From positions 1-47,600 of the forward strand of contig NZ_CACVCC010000019.1 in assembly GCF_902729355.1 (NCBI RefSeq): DNA of 47,600 nt. Reading direction: 5' to 3'. Numbering within the stretch: the stretch's first letter is position 1; each line of letters begins with the position of its first letter. Shown in pieces: positions 43,675-47,600 of this stretch. The position numbers and the translations under genes were made by a program. This DNA is from Streptococcus sp. S784/96/1 (GTDB taxonomy: Bacteria; Bacillota; Bacilli; Lactobacillales; Streptococcaceae). The notes beneath the pieces were generated by a model, which was not told where the DNA came from, did not search any database, and saw only the letters and a list, made by a program, of their open reading frames with translations.

Positions 43675-44096
43675 TTATTGATATTAATCAAATAAAAGAA
43701 GCATTACCGCACCGTTACCCTTTTTTACTGGTTGATCGTGTATTAGAAGTTTCTGATGATGAAATTGTTGCCATAAAAAATGTAACGATCAATGAGCCCT
43801 TTTTCCAAGGACATTTTCCGCAATACCCTGTTATGCCAGGCGTGCTTATCATGGAAGCATTGGCACAGACTGCAGGAGTATTAGAGTTATCTAAAGCAGA
43901 AAATAAAGGCAAGTTAGTTTTTTATGCCGGTATGGATAAAGTTAAGTTTAAAAAACAAGTGATTCCTGGAGATCAACTCGTCATGACAGCTAAATTTGTG
44001 AAACGTCGTGGAACGATTGCAGTTGTTGAAGCGAAAGCGGAGGTTGATGGAAAACTAGCAGCAAGTGGAACCTTGACTTTTGCGATAGGAAACTAA
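43671..44096 (+). CDS. fabZ: 3-hydroxyacyl-ACP dehydratase
   Basis: Dehydrates 3-hydroxyacyl-ACP to trans-2-enoyl-ACP. The 141-aa hot-dog-fold protein has the catalytic His in [13 protein letters not shown] (near residue 14) and the catalytic Glu in [12 protein letters not shown] (near residue 63). Translationally coupled to accB. Confidence 0.96.
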   Translation: MIIDINQIKEALPHRYPFLLVDRVLEVSDDEIVAIKNVTINEPFFQGHFPQYPVMPGVLIMEALAQTAGVLELSKAENKGKLVFYAGMDKVKFKKQVIPGDQLVMTAKFVKRRGTIAVVEAKAEVDGKLAASGTLTFAIGN

Positions 44097-44246
44097 AGAA
44101 TCGGTTGTTTTGGGATGACTTGCTTGAAATTTGTTTGCGAGACTTAATTTTCATCATAATCAACAGATTTATTGGTTTCTAAAATTTACGAGAGGATGAA
44201 AAGGTAGCAACAATGGTTTAAATAGTTGTTTGCTAACTCATAAATT

Positions 44247-45617
44247 ATGTTTAAAAAAATTCTTATTGCCAATCGTGGCGAGATTGCGGTCCGTATTATT
44301 CGTGCGGCACGTGAATTAGGCATTGCGACCGTAGCCATCTATTCAGAAGCTGACAAAGAAGCTCTTCATGTAGCTCTTGCTGATGAAGCTATTTGTGTCG
44401 GTCCTGCAAAATCCACAGATTCTTATTTAAATATGAATTCTGTCTTATCGGCAGCTATTGTGACTAAAGCAGAAGCGATTCACCCAGGATTTGGTTTTTT
44501 AAGTGAAAATTCTAAATTTGCCACCATGTGTGAAGAGATGAATATCAAATTCATTGGCCCTTCTGGTTCTGTTATGGATAAAATGGGTGATAAAATCAAT
44601 GCGCGTGCTGAGATGATAAAGGCTGATGTACCTGTTATACCTGGTTCAGAAGGAGAGGTTTTTTCTACGGAAGAGGCGCTGACTATTGCGGACAAACTGG
44701 GGTATCCAGTTATGCTAAAAGCTTCCGCAGGCGGTGGAGGAAAAGGGATTCGTAAAGTAACGAATCGTGAAGAACTAGCACCTGCTTTTGAATCGGCATC
44801 GCAAGAAGCCCAAGCTGCTTTTGGCAATGGGGCTATGTACATTGAAAAAGTGATTTATCCTGCCCGTCACATTGAAGTACAAATTTTAGGTGATTCTTTT
44901 GGAAATATCATTCACTTAGGTGAACGAGACTGTTCTCTTCAAAGGAATAATCAAAAAGTTTTAGAAGAATCTCCCTCGGTAGCTATTGGAAAGACATTGC
45001 GCCACTCGCTTGGTAAAGCTGCTGTTCGTGCTGCTCAAGCGGTTAACTATGAAAATGCTGGGACAATAGAATTTCTTCTTGATGAAAAGACAGGAGAGTT
45101 TTATTTCATGGAAATGAACACTCGTGTGCAGGTTGAGCATCCTGTGACGGAATTTGTTACCGGTGTTGATATCGTCAAGGAGCAAATTCGCATTGCATCT
45201 GGTCAACCGTTGTCCGTTACACAAGAAGAAGTTCAAATTACTGGTCATGCCATTGAATGTCGAATTAACGCAGAGAATCCAAAGTTTAACTTTGCGCCAA
45301 GTCCAGGTAAGATTCGTGAACTTTACCTTCCGTCAGGTGGCATGGGCTTACGCGTAGATTCTGCTGTTTACAGTGGTTATACGATACCACCTTACTATGA
45401 TTCAATGATTGCTAAAGTTATTGTGCACGGTGAAAATCGTTTTGATGCTCTAATGAAAATGCAACGTGCACTTTATGAACTTGAAATCGAAGGTGTTGTA
45501 ACGAATACGGATTTTCAGCTAGATTTAATTTCAGATAAACAGGTTATTGCAGGAGACTATGATACAAGTTTTCTAATGGAAACTTTCCTGCCTGCCTATA
45601 CTAAAAATAGTGATTAA
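44247..45617 (+). CDS. accC: Biotin carboxylase subunit of acetyl-CoA carboxylase
   Basis: ATP-dependent carboxylation of the biotin on AccB. The 456-aa ATP-grasp enzyme shows [17 protein letters not shown], the glycine-rich loop [14 protein letters not shown] (near residue 159), and [14 protein letters not shown] (near residue 290) with active-site residues. The start is fixed by the conserved N-terminus, but no Shine-Dalgarno is visible just upstream (CTAACTCATAAATT), unlike its neighbours, and a 150-bp gap separates it from fabZ. Confidence 0.96.
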   Translation: MFKKILIANRGEIAVRIIRAARELGIATVAIYSEADKEALHVALADEAICVGPAKSTDSYLNMNSVLSAAIVTKAEAIHPGFGFLSENSKFATMCEEMNIKFIGPSGSVMDKMGDKINARAEMIKADVPVIPGSEGEVFSTEEALTIADKLGYPVMLKASAGGGGKGIRKVTNREELAPAFESASQEAQAAFGNGAMYIEKVIYPARHIEVQILGDSFGNIIHLGERDCSLQRNNQKVLEESPSVAIGKTLRHSLGKAAVRAAQAVNYENAGTIEFLLDEKTGEFYFMEMNTRVQVEHPVTEFVTGVDIVKEQIRIASGQPLSVTQEEVQITGHAIECRINAENPKFNFAPSPGKIRELYLPSGGMGLRVDSAVYSGYTIPPYYDSMIAKVIVHGENRFDALMKMQRALYELEIEGVVTNTDFQLDLISDKQVIAGDYDTSFLMETFLPAYTKNSD

Positions 45618-45679
45618 CTATCAAAAAGTCTCGATTGCTCCTGAGGCTTTTATTAAAAAGTAAGAAAAAGAGGATAAAG

Positions 45680-46546
45680 ATGGGATTATTTGATAGGAAA
45701 GAAAAATATATCCGAATCAATCCAAATAGATCACTCAAGCCTACTGTTAAACGTGAGGCGCCTGAAGTTCCAGATGAACTTTTTGCTAAATGCCCAGCGT
45801 GTAAGCACATGATTTATCAAAAAGATTTAGGACCTGCTAAGATTTGTCCGACTTGTAGCTATAATTTTCGAATTTCAGCACAAGAACGTTTAAAATTAAC
45901 AGTTGATGAGGGATCGTTTGAAGAATTGTTTGTAGGTCTGGAAAATACGAATCCTCTCCGCTTTCCTAATTATCACGAAAAACTTAAAGCGGTAAAGGAA
46001 TCAACGGGGCTTGATGAAGCTGTACTGACAGGTGTTGCTAAAATTGGAGGCAAGAGTGTTGCTCTTGCGATTATGGATGCTAATTTTATTATGGGGTCTA
46101 TGGGAACGGTTGTTGGAGAAAAGTTGACACTTCTTTTTGAATTAGCGACTGAAAAAAATCTGCCGGTTGTTGCCTTTACAGCGTCAGGCGGTGCCCGTAT
46201 GCAAGAAGGGATCATGTCATTGATGCAGATGGCTAAAATTTCAGCAGCGGTTAAACGTCATTCGAATGCAGGGCTTTTTTACCTAACGATTTTAACGGAT
46301 CCAACGACAGGTGGAGTCACAGCCTCTTTTGCAATGGAGGGTGATATTATCTTGGCAGAACCACAGGCTTTGATTGGTTTTGCTGGGCGTCGTGTGATTG
46401 AAACGACAGTGCGTGAAGATTTGCCAGAGGATTTCCAAAAGGCGGAGTTTTTACAGGAGCACGGTTTTGTTGATGCCATTGTCAATCGTTTGGAGTTGAA
46501 GGATACGATTGCCCAGTTAGTAGCTTTTCACGGAGGTGAAAAATGA
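45680..46546 (+). CDS. accD: Acetyl-CoA carboxylase carboxyltransferase subunit beta
   Basis: With AccA it transfers the carboxyl group from biotin to acetyl-CoA, giving malonyl-CoA. The 288-aa protein has an N-terminal four-Cys zinc ribbon (CPACKHMIY...CPTCSYNF, near residues 36-58) and the crotonase-like domain with [15 protein letters not shown] 45680 follows AGAGGATAAAG; an earlier in-frame ATG (45635) gives a basic extension not seen in the family. Overlaps accA by four bases. Confidence 0.96.
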   Translation: MGLFDRKEKYIRINPNRSLKPTVKREAPEVPDELFAKCPACKHMIYQKDLGPAKICPTCSYNFRISAQERLKLTVDEGSFEELFVGLENTNPLRFPNYHEKLKAVKESTGLDEAVLTGVAKIGGKSVALAIMDANFIMGSMGTVVGEKLTLLFELATEKNLPVVAFTASGGARMQEGIMSLMQMAKISAAVKRHSNAGLFYLTILTDPTTGGVTASFAMEGDIILAEPQALIGFAGRRVIETTVREDLPEDFQKAEFLQEHGFVDAIVNRLELKDTIAQLVAFHGGEK

Positions 46547-47313
46547 GCACAGTAGGACGTATTTTAAAAGAAGCTAGAAGTCAGACGCGTCTGAATGCTT
46601 TAGACTACGCCAACCTCCTTCTGGATGATGTAATGGAATTACATGGCGATCGCCAATTTTCTGACGATGGAGCAATTGTGGGTGGCATTGGTCGCTTAGC
46701 TGGTCAACCAATTACCTTTGTGGGAATCCAAAAGGGTAAGAATCTCCAAGAAAACCTCAAGTGTAATTTTGGGCAACCCCATCCAGAAGGGTATCGTAAA
46801 GCACTACGATTGATGAAACAGGCTGAAAAATTTGGCCGACCAGTTCTAACCTTAATCAATACCCCAGGAGCTTATCCAGGTGTTGGAGCTGAGGAGCGTG
46901 GGCAAGGTGAGGCTATTGCTCGTAATCTCATGGAAATGAGTGATCTGAAGGTTCCCATTATTGCAGTTATTATTGGTGAAGGTGGTTCTGGAGGTGCCCT
47001 TGCTCTAGCTGTTGCAGATAGGGTATGGATGCTGGAAAATACGGTTTACTCAATCCTCAGTCCAGAAGGCTTTGCTTCAATCTTATGGAAAGATGGTAGC
47101 CGGGCATCAGAGGCTGCTGAACTTATGAAAATTACGGCTGGTGAACTTTTAAATATGAAGGTTGTCGATAAAGTCATTGCTGAACGTGGTTACTTTTCAA
47201 GTGAAATTGTTGAAGACTTGAAGCAACATTTGATGACAACATTTGATGAACTTGCCCAACTAGATACAGAAGCCTTACTGCAAGAACGTTATCAAAGGTT
47301 TAGAAAATATTAA
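46543..47313 (+). CDS. accA: Acetyl-CoA carboxylase carboxyltransferase subunit alpha
   Basis: Partner of AccD. The 256-aa protein has [18 protein letters not shown] near residue 33, [20 protein letters not shown] near 107 and [12 protein letters not shown] near 145. It is the shorter streptococcal form. Starts in the accD end (ATGA) behind GGAGGTGAAAA. Last gene of the fab/acc cluster. Confidence 0.96.
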   Translation: MSTVGRILKEARSQTRLNALDYANLLLDDVMELHGDRQFSDDGAIVGGIGRLAGQPITFVGIQKGKNLQENLKCNFGQPHPEGYRKALRLMKQAEKFGRPVLTLINTPGAYPGVGAEERGQGEAIARNLMEMSDLKVPIIAVIIGEGGSGGALALAVADRVWMLENTVYSILSPEGFASILWKDGSRASEAAELMKITAGELLNMKVVDKVIAERGYFSSEIVEDLKQHLMTTFDELAQLDTEALLQERYQRFRKY

Positions 47314-47347
47314 TAGAGAGATGAATGATTATCGTCTTGAAACATAG

Positions 47348-47381
47348 AACGGAGCTAGGGATATTTCGGCTTCGTTTTTTT
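47348..47381 (+). terminator. Terminator of the fab/acc cluster
   Basis: AACGGAGC pairs with GCTTCGTT (8 bp, one G-U), 13-nt loop, followed by TTTTTG. Confidence 0.8.
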
Positions 47382-47453
47382 GTTGCTTAAAGAAGGGGGC
47401 ACGAGCGAACATAGCTTAAAAAGCTGATGCATTTTGTCAAGCCCCGTCTAAAA

Positions 47454-47600
47454 TAGACAGTGTAAAAAAGAATATTAGTTAGTAAGGTATGACTCCCTGA
47501 ATTCCATAGGGGTCATACCTTTTAATATTTCTTGTGGTCTATCATAGTTATACCAGTCCATGTATTCTTTAATTTGTTGGATGAGTTCATCTCTGTTATT
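47454..47600 (-). mobile_element. 3' end of an IS3-family element (runs off the right edge)
   Basis: A terminal inverted repeat TAGACAGTGTAAAAAAG (47454-47470) matches the left-edge element's end TGGACAGTATAAAAAGT at 14 of 17 positions. The transposase end follows on the minus strand. Same family and same orientation as the element at 1-117. Confidence 0.75.
47475..47600 (-). CDS. IS3-family transposase OrfB, C-terminal fragment
   Basis: The last 41 codons and stop of an integrase-core (rve) transposase: ...IKEYMDWYNYDRPQE, then LKGMTPMEFRESYLTN-stop. The YI/M-x-WYN-x-x-RP(Q) and L-x-G-M-(T/S)-P-x-(E/N)-(F/Y)-R motifs are those of IS3-family OrfB proteins. The remainder is outside the window. 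Confidence 0.85.
   Translation of the reverse strand, partial: NNRDELIQQIKEYMDWYNYDRPQEILKGMTPMEFRESYLTN

Overview
The window is low-GC Firmicute chromosome and almost certainly Streptococcus. The GAPDH has typical streptococcal features. The 34.9-47.3 kb block (aspartokinase, fabM, fabT, fabH, acpP, fabK, fabD, fabG, fabF, accB, fabZ, accC, accD, accA) has the gene order known from streptococci. The sugar importers resemble the Msm/Raf systems of S. mutans and S. pneumoniae. The species cannot be fixed by eye; a bovis/equinus-type or other galactoside-using Streptococcus would fit.

Layout. (1) 1-117: the 5' end of an IS3-family element. 118-1240: mostly decayed DNA with two doubtful mini-ORFs. 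(2) 1.2-3.4 kb: gapA, then a galactose mutarotase gene broken by one amber codon. (3) 3.4-5.1 kb: a dead IS4-family element, with IS-like ends and a 13-bp flanking direct repeat, next to a scrap of an IS3-type element. (4) 5.2-27.5 kb: a large galactoside-utilisation region. An AraC-type regulator diverges from alpha-galactosidase, a CUT1 ABC importer (msmEFG) and dexB. A LacI-type repressor and an internally deleted acetyltransferase diverge from a second alpha-galactosidase and a GH2 beta-galactosidase. A second CUT1 importer follows, then galK, galT and galE. Alpha- and beta-galactosides would be imported, hydrolysed and the galactose passed through the Leloir pathway. No ABC ATPase is encoded here, so a shared MsmK-type ATPase elsewhere is expected. 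The sucrose phosphorylase gene (gtfA) usual in msm/raf operons is absent. (5) 27.6-30.8 kb: gatCAB, the Glu/Asp-tRNA amidotransferase. (6) 30.8-34.9 kb: two repeat-rich, gene-poor stretches around an LPxTG-like adhesin gene interrupted by an amber codon and an intact class-I amidotransferase-like hydrolase. (7) 34.9-47.3 kb: aspartokinase diverging from the complete type II fatty-acid synthesis and acetyl-CoA carboxylase cluster, with FabT-like operator candidates. (8) 47.45-47.6 kb: the 3' end of another IS3-family copy, in the same orientation as the left one.

Regulation visible in the sequence includes near-consensus promoters, two cre-like sites overlapping sugar-operon promoters, AGTAA/TTACT palindromes at the second importer and galK (candidate LacI/GalR operators), hairpins between each binding-protein gene and its permease genes, and many intrinsic terminators. 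I saw no rRNA, tRNA, CRISPR array or prophage. I did not find a clearly new biological system. The most interesting material is the combined galactoside region with its regulatory architecture and gene losses, and the structured intergenic DNA around 31 kb.
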